Source: Planctomycetota bacterium
GTDB taxonomy: Bacteria; Planctomycetota; GCA-002687715; DRQF01
Reading direction: 5' to 3'
Length of the DNA: 64,000 nt
NCBI GenBank assembly: GCA_020639295.1
Contig: JACKGY010000003.1
Location: forward strand, 558,001 to 622,000
Made by a program: the position numbers and the translations under genes. Positions 44,130 to 52,835 of this stretch are shown here, one piece after another. The stretch's first letter is position 1, and each line of letters starts with the position of its first letter. The notes beneath the pieces are model-generated. The model was given only the letters and a program-made list of their open reading frames with translations, ran no database searches and was not told the origin of the DNA.

Positions 44130-46178
44130 ATGAGGAGAACGACGACTCCCCCATCGCTCGCTGTCCGCCCCAGGTGGGCCGCGTCATCGCGACTGCCGGT
44201 CGTCCTCGTCCTCATCGTCGCCGGCCTGATGAGCGGTCGTCTCCAGGCCCAGGACGCGCGGCTCATGAGCCTGGTGCTGGACGACGACCGGGTCGCCGAA
44301 CAGGTCGCGGCCTTCGAGGCGGCGATCGCCGGCGGCGACGCGGCCCAGGCCGTCTTCCTGGCCCAGCGCTTCCTCGAGGCGGAGCTCGATCGCGAGCCGG
44401 ACGCCGACGGCTTCGTGCCCCGCCAGCTCCTGCCGGCCCCCGGCGAGGAGGATCTGCATCTCGACGCCGGCCATCTGGTCGCCCGACGCCTGGCCTCGGC
44501 GGCGCCCGCATTCGCCGCCCGCTACCGCGAGATCTGCGACGAACGGGCCGAGATCCTCCGCCGCCATCAGGCACCGCTCGGTCCGCTCGCCACGCTCGGC
44601 GCCGCCGAGCGTTTCCCCCTGTCCTCGGCCGGCCTCGCCAGCCTGGAGGCCGCGGCGCAGGCCGCCCTGGAAGCCGCTGACGGCCTGCTCGCCGCGCGCC
44701 TCTTCGGCGACCTGCTCGATCTCGACTGGCGGGCCGCTCCCGACCGGCAACTCGCCCGGCGGGCCGGTCTCCTGCTCGCCGCGGGCCTCGGCGGCGAGGC
44801 ACCCGGTCCGGGCGACGACCAGCCCGAGGGCAGCCTCAGGATCGGCTCCGAGCCCTCCCGCTCGCTCCGCGACCTCGTGGAGGCCGAGCGCCGCCGGCTC
44901 GGCGCGGATCGGGCCGACCCCTTCCGCGCTGGCCGCCCGGGCCGACTCGAGCTGGTCTGGGAGCACCCGCTGCCCGGCTGGGAGATCGACGGTGGCGAGC
45001 CCCTCCTGCCGGTGCCCCGGGCCGGCCGGGGTCTCCTGCTGCTGCACGATCGTGGCGGCATCGAGGCACTCGACCAGTCCAGCGGTCGCGTGGTCTGGGA
45101 GCGGGCCTTCGTCGCCGACGAGCCCGAGGCCCTCGGCGAGATGGACGACCCCGACCTCCAGTCGCTCGCCGGCGCGCTCGAGGGCGAGCGCTATTTCCTC
45201 GTCCATGGCGCGATCGGCCCGGAACGGGAGATCCGCCGTCGCCTGGTGGCGGTCTCGGTCGCCGACGGTCAGGAACTCTGGCGCTACGAACCCGGGCGCG
45301 CCGGCGACGGCCTGCCCGAGTTGCTGCTCGATCCGAACCTCCTGGTCGCCGGCGACCGCCTCTACGTGACCGCCTTCGACGAGGCCCCGACGCCGAGCTG
45401 CCACGTGCTCCTGCTGGACGCCCGCAGCGGTCGGCTCCTGGCCGCGACCCGGCTTCCCGCCGGCGTGCCCCTGCCCTATCTCGATGCCGCGGGCGAGGCC
45501 CGCGCCGCGCGCCACTGGCTCGCCGCCCTACCACCCGCGCTGGTGCAGGGCTTCCTCCTGGTCGCCGACGACCAGGGCCAGATCGCCGCGCTCGAGGCGA
45601 CGGGCCTCGAGCCCCGCTTCCTGCTCCGCTACGACCGTGGCCAGGGCGCCGCCGCGCGCCGCCACCGGCGCAATCCGATCCTCGCCGTCGGTGACCGCAT
45701 CGTGGTCGCGCCCGACGACGCGGCCGGGCCGATCGCCTTCTTCCTGCGTCCGGCGGCCGATGCCCGGCGGCGCGCGGAGAATCGTCTGGTCCAGGTCGCG
45801 GCCCATTTGCCCACCGGCGCCGGCGATCTCATCCTCGGCTTCGACGGGCTCCGGCTCTACAGCAGCGGCCACGACCCGGGCGAGGACCTCGAGGTGTTGC
45901 GCCTGCTCCGCGCCTTCGTCGCCGAACACCCGTCGCCGACCTGGTCGGCGCCACTCGACTCCCCGGTCCTCGGCCCGGGATTTTTCGGCCAAAAGGCTGT
46001 GTACGTTTGCACGCACAAGTACGTTTATGGAACAGACCTGAGTGACGGGGCGGTGTTCGGTCCCCTGGTCTCGCGCGAGACCGATGGAGAGGAACGTCTG
46101 GGGAGTCTGTCGGCGGTCGGGAGCGGTCTGGTGATCGCCTCTCGGCGCGGCATCCGGGTCTATCGCCCGGCCCCATGA
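44130..46178 (+). CDS. Secreted PQQ-like beta-propeller protein
   Basis: 682 aa. After a basic N-terminus, residues about 20-42 form a signal peptide or anchor (VVLVLIVAGLMSGRLQAQ). The N-terminal 250 residues are helical (Ala/Arg/Leu). The C-terminal 400 residues contain PQQ-like propeller blades such as GGIEALDQSSGRVVWERAF, LVAVSVADGQELWRY and LLLDARSGRLLAATRLP. There is no quinoprotein active site, so it is likely a binding or scaffold propeller. It ends 24 bases before moxR and shares its layout with the 1484-aa protein at 52832, so the two may be paralogues. Confidence 0.8.
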   Translation: MRRTTTPPSLAVRPRWAASSRLPVVLVLIVAGLMSGRLQAQDARLMSLVLDDDRVAEQVAAFEAAIAGGDAAQAVFLAQRFLEAELDREPDADGFVPRQLLPAPGEEDLHLDAGHLVARRLASAAPAFAARYREICDERAEILRRHQAPLGPLATLGAAERFPLSSAGLASLEAAAQAALEAADGLLAARLFGDLLDLDWRAAPDRQLARRAGLLLAAGLGGEAPGPGDDQPEGSLRIGSEPSRSLRDLVEAERRRLGADRADPFRAGRPGRLELVWEHPLPGWEIDGGEPLLPVPRAGRGLLLLHDRGGIEALDQSSGRVVWERAFVADEPEALGEMDDPDLQSLAGALEGERYFLVHGAIGPEREIRRRLVAVSVADGQELWRYEPGRAGDGLPELLLDPNLLVAGDRLYVTAFDEAPTPSCHVLLLDARSGRLLAATRLPAGVPLPYLDAAGEARAARHWLAALPPALVQGFLLVADDQGQIAALEATGLEPRFLLRYDRGQGAAARRHRRNPILAVGDRIVVAPDDAAGPIAFFLRPAADARRRAENRLVQVAAHLPTGAGDLILGFDGLRLYSSGHDPGEDLEVLRLLRAFVAEHPSPTWSAPLDSPVLGPGFFGQKAVYVCTHKYVYGTDLSDGAVFGPLVSRETDGEERLGSLSAVGSGLVIASRRGIRVYRPAP

Positions 46179-46202
46179 AGCCCCCGAAGACGAGGAGAAC
46201 CC

Positions 46203-47267
46203 ATGTCCGATAGCAAGGCTCCGAGCGACCTCGACGCGGTGCGTCACCTCCAGGAGGCGGTCGGGCGGATCAAGACGGAACTCGGCAAGGTCATCGTCGG
46301 CCAGGAAGAGGTCATCGACCAGCTGATGATGTCCATCCTCGGCCGCGGCCACTGCCTGCTGATGGGCGTGCCCGGTCTGGCCAAGACCCTGATGATCTCG
46401 ACCCTGGCCCGGACCCTGAACCTGTCCTTCAACCGCATCCAGTTTACCCCGGACCTGATGCCTTCGGACATCACCGGCACGGAGATCATCGAAGAGGACC
46501 GCAGCAGCGGCAACGCAGCCTTCAAGTTCATCGCCGGCCCGATCTTCGCCAACGTGATCCTCGCCGACGAGATCAACCGGACGCCGCCGAAGACCCAGGC
46601 GGCCCTCCTCGAGGCGATGCAGGAGCACCAGGTCTCCGCGGCCGGCACCGCCATGCCCCTGGCCGCCCCCTTCTTCGTGCTGGCGACGCAGAACCCGATC
46701 GAGCAGGAGGGAACCTATCCCCTGCCCGAGGCCCAGCTCGACCGCTTCATGTTCATGGTGCACGTCCACTACCCGAGCGCGGACGAGGAGCTGCGGATCA
46801 TCCAGCAGACCACCTCGGACTACGTCGGCGACGTGAGGCAGGTGCTCTCGGGCGCCGAGATCGAGAGCCTCCAGGAGCTGGTCCGGCGGGTCCCGGTGAG
46901 CGACCACGTGGTCCGCTACGCCATGGAGTTCGCCCGGCGCACCCGGGTGCAGACCGAGGAGGCGGCCGACTTCTGCAAGGAGTGGCTGGCCTGGGGAGCG
47001 GGACCGCGCGCCTCCCAGTACCTGATCCTGGCCGGCAAGGCCCGGGCGGTGCTGGCCGGGCGGCACTTCGTCTCCGGCGAGGACATCCGCGCCGTGGCCA
47101 AACCGGTCCTCCGTCATCGCATCATCGTCAACTTCAGCGCGGAGGCCGAGGGCATCAGCTCGGACACCGTGATCGAGAAGCTGATCGAATCCGTCCCGCG
47201 CAACGAGAGCGAGATCACCTCGGATGGCAGACTATCGAAGGTACTTGGATCCGAAGACCCTCAATAA
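46203..47267 (+). CDS. MoxR-family AAA+ ATPase
   Basis: 354 aa. Walker A LLMGVPGLAKT (GxPGxxKT, residues about 53-63), Walker B VILADEINRTPPKTQAALLEAM, sensor region FFVLATQNPIEQEGTYPLPEAQLDRF and the C-terminal helical lid with HRIIVNFSAEAEG are all present. MoxR ATPases act as chaperones that mature or activate VWA-domain partners. The last 44 bases overlap the DUF58 gene. The partners are presumably the two VWA proteins downstream. Confidence 0.95.
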   Translation: MSDSKAPSDLDAVRHLQEAVGRIKTELGKVIVGQEEVIDQLMMSILGRGHCLLMGVPGLAKTLMISTLARTLNLSFNRIQFTPDLMPSDITGTEIIEEDRSSGNAAFKFIAGPIFANVILADEINRTPPKTQAALLEAMQEHQVSAAGTAMPLAAPFFVLATQNPIEQEGTYPLPEAQLDRFMFMVHVHYPSADEELRIIQQTTSDYVGDVRQVLSGAEIESLQELVRRVPVSDHVVRYAMEFARRTRVQTEEAADFCKEWLAWGAGPRASQYLILAGKARAVLAGRHFVSGEDIRAVAKPVLRHRIIVNFSAEAEGISSDTVIEKLIESVPRNESEITSDGRLSKVLGSEDPQ

Positions 47268-48120
47268 GGTCGCGGGCCTGGAACTGAAGGCCCGCCTGAT
47301 CGTCGAGGGTTTCGTCTCGGGACAGCACAAGAGCCCCTACAAGGGCAGCTCGGTGGAGTTCCGTGAACATCGCGAGTACGTCCCCGGCGACGACCTCCGC
47401 TTCATCGACTGGAAGGTCTTCGCCAAGTCCGATCGCTTCTACATCAAGGAGTACGAGGAGGAGACCAACCTCAAGGCCTACGTGGTCGTCGACACCTCGA
47501 AGTCCATGGCCTTCGCCTCGGACGGGATCAGCAAGCTCGAGTACGCCAAGTACGTCGCGGCCGCGCTCTGCTATCTCATCAGCCAGCAGCAGGACGCCAA
47601 CGCCCTCGTGCTCTGGGATCGCGAGCTGAAGAAGTTCCTGCCTCCCGGCAACAACCCCCTGCACCAGAAGGACGTCTACCGCTCGCTCAGCGAGGCCGAG
47701 GCCGACGGCAGCACCGACGTCGCCCGGCTCTTCCACGACATCGCCGAGCGGGTGCGGCAGAAGTCGATGATCATCCTGCTCTCGGACCTCTTCGACGACG
47801 ACCGTCGAGGTCTGCTGCGCGGCCTCAAGCACATGCGCCACAAGGGCCACGACGTCATCGTCTTCCATGTCCTCGATCGGGCCGAGATCGACTTCCCCTA
47901 CGACCGCATGACCCTGTTCGAGGGGCTGGAGACCGACGACCGCCTGCTCGCCGATCCCAAGGCCCTGCGCGAGGCCTATCTCGAGGAGTTCCAGACCTTC
48001 GCGCACGAGATCGAGTCGGGCTGTCTCGCCAGCGGCATGGACTACGTCCGGCTCGCCACCGACCGCCCTCTCGACGTGGCCCTGTCCAGCTATCTCGCGG
48101 CCCGCTCGGGGACGCGCTAG
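47224..48120 (+). CDS. DUF58 domain protein
   Basis: 298 aa. The DUF58 signature is GSSVEFREHREYVPGDDLRFIDWKVFAKSDRFYIKEYEEET, followed by a VWA-like segment YVVVDTSKSM (D-T-S-x-S). No transmembrane segment is visible. It is the standard second gene of MoxR-DUF58-VWA clusters and overlaps moxR by 44 bases. No RBS is needed if translation is coupled. The function in the complex is unknown. Confidence 0.93.
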   Translation: MADYRRYLDPKTLNKVAGLELKARLIVEGFVSGQHKSPYKGSSVEFREHREYVPGDDLRFIDWKVFAKSDRFYIKEYEEETNLKAYVVVDTSKSMAFASDGISKLEYAKYVAAALCYLISQQQDANALVLWDRELKKFLPPGNNPLHQKDVYRSLSEAEADGSTDVARLFHDIAERVRQKSMIILLSDLFDDDRRGLLRGLKHMRHKGHDVIVFHVLDRAEIDFPYDRMTLFEGLETDDRLLADPKALREAYLEEFQTFAHEIESGCLASGMDYVRLATDRPLDVALSSYLAARSGTR

Positions 48121-48135
48121 CCGCGGAAAGGAAGA

Positions 48136-50421
48136 ATGGACTCGCTATTCGGATCACCCGGAATGCTCTGGTGGGGAACGGCGGCCGCCGTCCCCGTCAT
48201 CATCCACCTGCTCAGCCGCCGTCGCTTCAAGCGCGTCCCCTGGGCGGCCATGGACTTCCTCCAGCGTGCCTTCAAGAAGACCCGCAAGCGTCTCCGCATC
48301 GAGAACATCCTGCTGATGCTCCTGCGGGCCGCGGCCCTGGTGTTCATCGCGGTCGCTCTCGCCGATCCCCGCAGCGCGTCCGGCGGCCTCTTCGCCGACG
48401 CCGACGAGGGCCGGAGCGTGATCGTGCTGCTCGACATCTCCTTCAGCATGGACCTGCACGACGGGCGGGACGTCGCCTACTTCCAGCGTGCCCGGCGCCG
48501 CGCCCTGGAGCTGGTCGACCGGCTCGATCCCGAGCGCGACCAGGCGGCCCTGGTCACCTACGGGCGCGGCGCCCGCATCGTCCTGCCGATGAGTCGTGAG
48601 ATCGGTCAGCTCCGCGAACGACTCCAGGACCTGGAGCCGGGCGACGTCGGCACCGACCTCATCGGCGGGATCAAGATCGCCGCCGGCCTGGTGGCCGACG
48701 CCGGTGGTGGCCGGACCGACGTCTGGGTCTTCGGTGACCTCCAGCGCGAGGCCTTCCTCGCCGACAAGGCCGCCGAGGGCGAGGAGACCAGCCCCATCCC
48801 GGTCCCCGACGCCGCCTTCGAGAAGTACCTGCGCGCGATCCGCGACGCGGGCGGCCGCGTCCACCTGGTCGAGCTCGGTGACGACGAGTCGCGCCCCGCC
48901 AACGTCGGCGTGATCGAGCTTCGCCATCGCGGCAAGGCCCTGGTCAAGGACCTGCCCACCCGCTTCGAGGTCCGCCTGCGCAACTTCGGCGCCACCACCG
49001 CCGCCGGCGAGCTCCAGTTCTTCATCGACAACGAGGAGGCCTTCGCGCAGCGCGAGCGGGTTCCCGATCTCGCCGGACGCGACACCGGCAGCGACGCCGA
49101 CTGCGAGCGCTCGTTGATCTTCGACGCCGTCTTCGACCGGCCCGGCTGGCACCATGTCGCCGCCCGCTGGGTCGACGACGGGCTCAAGACCGACAACGTC
49201 CGCCGCTTCGCCTTCGAGGTCCGCGACCGCATCCGGGTCCTCCTGGTGGATGGCTCGGGCGCCCGCGAGATCGAGGACTCGGCGACCTTCTTCCTCGCCC
49301 GCGCCCTCGACCCGAGCCTCGGCAGCGGCTCGCAGTCCGCCTTCCAGGTCAAGGAGATCGGCAGCATCGACCTGCGCAACGAACGCCTCGACGACTGGGA
49401 CCTGATCGCGCTCTGCGACGTCGCGAGCCTGGAGGCCGCCCGGGTCGAGAGCCTGCAGCGCTGGGTCGAGAACGGCGGCGCCCTCCTGTATTTCGCCGGC
49501 GCCTCGCTCGAGGCCGCGGGCCGGATCGGGGCCGGCGGCACCAGCAACCTGCTCTTCCATGCCGACGGCCGCGGGATCCTGCCGCTCGAATTCGAGCGCG
49601 CCGAAGGCGGCGACGAGTTCATCGCCCGCCCCTATCAGCTCCAGTTCGAGACCTTCGACCACCCGGTCTCGGCCTACTTCGAGGACCCCAAGATCCGCCC
49701 CGGCATCACCCGCATGCCGACCTGGCGCTTCATCGCCTCGCGCCCGGATGCCGACGCCCGCGTCATCGCCTCGTTCCGCATGGGCGGCGAGGAGCCCGGA
49801 ACCAGCGCGCGGACCTGGCCCGCCATCGTCGAGGCCGACCGGGGAGCCGGCCGGGTGCTGGTGGTGACCACCAGCGCCAACCGGGTCTGGAACCTCTACT
49901 GCGCCAGTCCGGCCTTCGTGCCGCTCACCCGCGAGATGGGTTATCACCTCGCCGCCCGGGTCGAACGCGACAACGTGCTGGTCGGCGAGAGCCTCGGGCT
50001 CCGCTTCCCGGCCACCGTGGCCAGCGTGCGCCGGATCGTCGACCAGGGCCCGCCCATCAGCCTGAAGACCACGGTCGAGGAAGGCCACGCGACCCTGACC
50101 CTGCCACGCCTCGACCACGCCGGTCTGCTGCGTCTCGAGCCCGAAGGCGAAGACCAGGTACCGGTCCGGCTGGTCGCGGTGAACGTCGACCCGCGCGAGT
50201 CCGACCTGCAGCGCGCCGAACGGGGCTGGCTCCTGGCCAACTTCGGCTCCGAGCTCTTCGACCTCGTCGCCGCGCAGGACGAGCTCCTCGCCGCCGGCGG
50301 GCGGGCCGCCGAGTCGAGCCTCTGGCGCGCCTTCCTCTGGCTGGTCATCGTGGTCCTCGCCGCCGAGAGCGTGATGGCCCTCATCTTCGGCAAACGTGAT
50401 CGCCGGGAGGTGGCAGCATGA
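48136..50421 (+). CDS. BatA-like membrane protein with VWA domain
   Basis: 761 aa. An N-terminal transmembrane segment (about 6-25), a cytoplasmic basic linker (SRRRFKRVPWAAMDFLQRAFKKTRKR) and a second transmembrane helix (about 57-76) match the BatA N-terminal domain. The VWA domain begins at RSVIVLLDISFSMD with a MIDAS D-x-S-x-S (Asp100, Ser102, Ser104). After a long periplasmic region, a C-terminal helix (LWRAFLWLVIVVLAAESVMALIF) re-enters the membrane. A GGAAAGGA site precedes the ATG. The stop overlaps the next VWA gene (ATGA). Confidence 0.88.
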   Translation: MDSLFGSPGMLWWGTAAAVPVIIHLLSRRRFKRVPWAAMDFLQRAFKKTRKRLRIENILLMLLRAAALVFIAVALADPRSASGGLFADADEGRSVIVLLDISFSMDLHDGRDVAYFQRARRRALELVDRLDPERDQAALVTYGRGARIVLPMSREIGQLRERLQDLEPGDVGTDLIGGIKIAAGLVADAGGGRTDVWVFGDLQREAFLADKAAEGEETSPIPVPDAAFEKYLRAIRDAGGRVHLVELGDDESRPANVGVIELRHRGKALVKDLPTRFEVRLRNFGATTAAGELQFFIDNEEAFAQRERVPDLAGRDTGSDADCERSLIFDAVFDRPGWHHVAARWVDDGLKTDNVRRFAFEVRDRIRVLLVDGSGAREIEDSATFFLARALDPSLGSGSQSAFQVKEIGSIDLRNERLDDWDLIALCDVASLEAARVESLQRWVENGGALLYFAGASLEAAGRIGAGGTSNLLFHADGRGILPLEFERAEGGDEFIARPYQLQFETFDHPVSAYFEDPKIRPGITRMPTWRFIASRPDADARVIASFRMGGEEPGTSARTWPAIVEADRGAGRVLVVTTSANRVWNLYCASPAFVPLTREMGYHLAARVERDNVLVGESLGLRFPATVASVRRIVDQGPPISLKTTVEEGHATLTLPRLDHAGLLRLEPEGEDQVPVRLVAVNVDPRESDLQRAERGWLLANFGSELFDLVAAQDELLAAGGRAAESSLWRAFLWLVIVVLAAESVMALIFGKRDRREVAA

Positions 50422-52835
50422 GCGCCGGCATGTCGATGACGCAGTTGCTCCTGCAGGCCGGCGAGGACCTGGTCGACGAGGGCATCCACTTCCGGAGCCT
50501 GCCGCCCAACTACGTGGCCTGGTTCCTCATCCCCCTGGCGATCCTGGGCTTCTCCTGGTTCCTGATGAAGCGGGAGCGCAACGCGCCGCCGGCGATGCGG
50601 GTCCTGTTCACCCTGCTGCGCGGCGCCGCGTTCTTCTTCATCGTGCTCCTCCTCTTCGATCCCCACCGGCAGTTCCGCAAGGTCGAGGAGATCCGCTCGA
50701 TGGTCACCGTGCTGGTCGACGAGTCGGCGAGCATGGCCCATGCCGACCCCTACGAGGCCAACCCCGACCGGGCCCAGGCCCTGGTCGCGGCGGCGCGGCT
50801 CGAGGGTCCCGGCAGCTTGGCCGGCACCAGCCGCAGCGACCTCCTCAAGCGGGTCCTCGGCCCGGACGGCTCGAAGCTGATCGACCGCATTCGCGAGAAG
50901 CACGACGTCAAGCTGCTCGGCTTCGCCTCGGGCAAGTTGCGTCCGCTCGACACGCTCGCCGACGCCACCGCCGAGGGGCCGGTGACCGCCATCGGCGACG
51001 CGATCGGCCAGGCCCTCGCCGACCCCGACATCCAGGTCAAGCCCAACACCAGCATCGTCCTGATCTCGGATGGCCGTTCGAACGGCGGCGCCGCCCCGGA
51101 GGACATCGCCCGCCACGCCGGCAAGAACGATCGCATCCCCGTCCACACGGTGGCCGTCGGCGACCCCGACTCCCTGCGCGACCTCGAGCTCCGCTTCATC
51201 CGCGCCGACGAGGTGGTGCTGAAGGGCAACACCCTGCGCATGGAGCTGACCGTGCGCAACCGCGGCTTCGGGCAGATCTATGCCGGCATCACCGTCGTGG
51301 ACCAGGACGGCCGCCCCTGGACGCCGCCGCTCCAGAAGCGGCTCGAGGACGTCCCCGGTGACCAGGACCTGGTGATCGACGTGCCGGTCGACCGCCCGGC
51401 GGGCAACTACAGCCTCACCGTCACCGTGGCGACCGACCAGAACGAGGAGAATCGGCGCAACAACAGCCGCAAGCACCCGATCACGGTCAAGGACGACCTC
51501 CTACGCGTCCTCTACGTCGACACCTTGCCGCGCTGGGAGTACCGCCGCCTGAAGGACTACCTGGTGCGCGGCGACCAGGCCTTCCGCGCCAACTGCCTCC
51601 TGCTCTCGGCCGAGCCCAACTTCATCCAGGAATTCACGCCGGTCGCGGGCATGCAGCCGATCCGCGAGTTCCCCCGGGAATTCGCCGAGCTCGACCAGTA
51701 CGACGTCCTCGTCTTCGGCGACGTCGACCCGAACCTCCTGACCCCGACACCCGAGCTGACCCGGGAGGCGCTCCAGAACATCGAGCGCTTCGTCAACAAC
51801 GGCGGCGGCCTGGCGGTGATCTGCGGCGACGGCTGGACCCCGCGCGCCTATCTCGATTCGCCGATCGAGGAGATCCTGCCGGTCGAGCTCTCGGCCACGA
51901 TCGAGGATGGCGGGCCGCTCAAGAACTACGTCGACGAGTGGAAGCCCAAACTGAGCGCCTTCGGCCGCGCCCACCCGATCATGCAGCTTCGCGCCGATCC
52001 GGCGCGCAACCTCGCGCTCTGGGAGGAGCGCAACTACGGCCTGATGGAGCTGCGCTGGTGCCATCCGGTGAGCAAGGCCAAGCCGGCGGCCCAGGTCCTG
52101 GCCTTCCATCCGCACGAACGCAACCGCTTCGGCCCCCTGCCCATCTTCGTGGTGGGCAACTACGGTGACGGCCCGGTGTTCTTCTCCGCCGTGGACGAGA
52201 CCTGGCGCTGGTTCCACCTGACCGGGCCGCACGACTTCAATCGCTTCTGGGGCAACGTCGTCCGCTACCTGGCCCGCTCGCACCTCTACCGGGGCTCGAA
52301 GCGCTACAAGCTGATCTCGGACGCCTCGGAGTATCGTCAGGGCGAGACCGTCGAACTGACCGCCTACGTCAAGGACAAGAGCTTCGCCCCCGAGACCGCG
52401 CCGACGCAGCGGGTGATGATCACGGCGCCGGACGCGCCGGCCCGGCTGGTCGAGTTCGAGAACAAGGCACCCGGCGAGTACCGCTGGTCGTTCAAGCCGG
52501 CGAGCTTCGGCGATTACGAGGCCTGGATCGTCGGTCCCGAGGGTCTCGCGGGTCAGCGTTACGCGCCGATCAGCTTCGCGGTCAACTACGTCGACGCGGA
52601 ACGCCAGGACGCCGCCGCCGACGCGGCGATGATGCGCTCGATCGCCGAGAAGAGCGAGGGCGGGGCCTTCGAACTCCACCAGGCCCAGGACCTGCTCAGT
52701 CGTCTCAAGGCCGACACCACCCGGCGCAGCTCGGTGAGCAGCAAGCCGCTCAAGAGCCGGACCTGGCTGCCCGTCGTCCCCCTCCTGCTCCTGACCTGCG
52801 AGTGGCTGTTGCGCCGAAGGTACAACATGGCATGA
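50418..52835 (+). CDS. Second VWA-domain membrane protein
   Basis: 805 aa. Two N-terminal transmembrane helices (about 32-50 and 62-80) precede a VWA domain with VTVLVDESASM (MIDAS Asp101, Ser103, Ser105) and SIVLISDGRSNGG. A long extracytoplasmic beta-rich region follows, with a glutamine-amidotransferase-like segment (RVLYVDTLPRWEYRRLKDYL to VICGDGWTPRAYLDSPIEEILPV). A C-terminal helix is near 783-800. Its domain order parallels the upstream BatA-like protein. It overlaps the PQQ-like gene (ATGA), so it is a translationally coupled partner. Confidence 0.85.
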   Translation: MSAGMSMTQLLLQAGEDLVDEGIHFRSLPPNYVAWFLIPLAILGFSWFLMKRERNAPPAMRVLFTLLRGAAFFFIVLLLFDPHRQFRKVEEIRSMVTVLVDESASMAHADPYEANPDRAQALVAAARLEGPGSLAGTSRSDLLKRVLGPDGSKLIDRIREKHDVKLLGFASGKLRPLDTLADATAEGPVTAIGDAIGQALADPDIQVKPNTSIVLISDGRSNGGAAPEDIARHAGKNDRIPVHTVAVGDPDSLRDLELRFIRADEVVLKGNTLRMELTVRNRGFGQIYAGITVVDQDGRPWTPPLQKRLEDVPGDQDLVIDVPVDRPAGNYSLTVTVATDQNEENRRNNSRKHPITVKDDLLRVLYVDTLPRWEYRRLKDYLVRGDQAFRANCLLLSAEPNFIQEFTPVAGMQPIREFPREFAELDQYDVLVFGDVDPNLLTPTPELTREALQNIERFVNNGGGLAVICGDGWTPRAYLDSPIEEILPVELSATIEDGGPLKNYVDEWKPKLSAFGRAHPIMQLRADPARNLALWEERNYGLMELRWCHPVSKAKPAAQVLAFHPHERNRFGPLPIFVVGNYGDGPVFFSAVDETWRWFHLTGPHDFNRFWGNVVRYLARSHLYRGSKRYKLISDASEYRQGETVELTAYVKDKSFAPETAPTQRVMITAPDAPARLVEFENKAPGEYRWSFKPASFGDYEAWIVGPEGLAGQRYAPISFAVNYVDAERQDAAADAAMMRSIAEKSEGGAFELHQAQDLLSRLKADTTRRSSVSSKPLKSRTWLPVVPLLLLTCEWLLRRRYNMA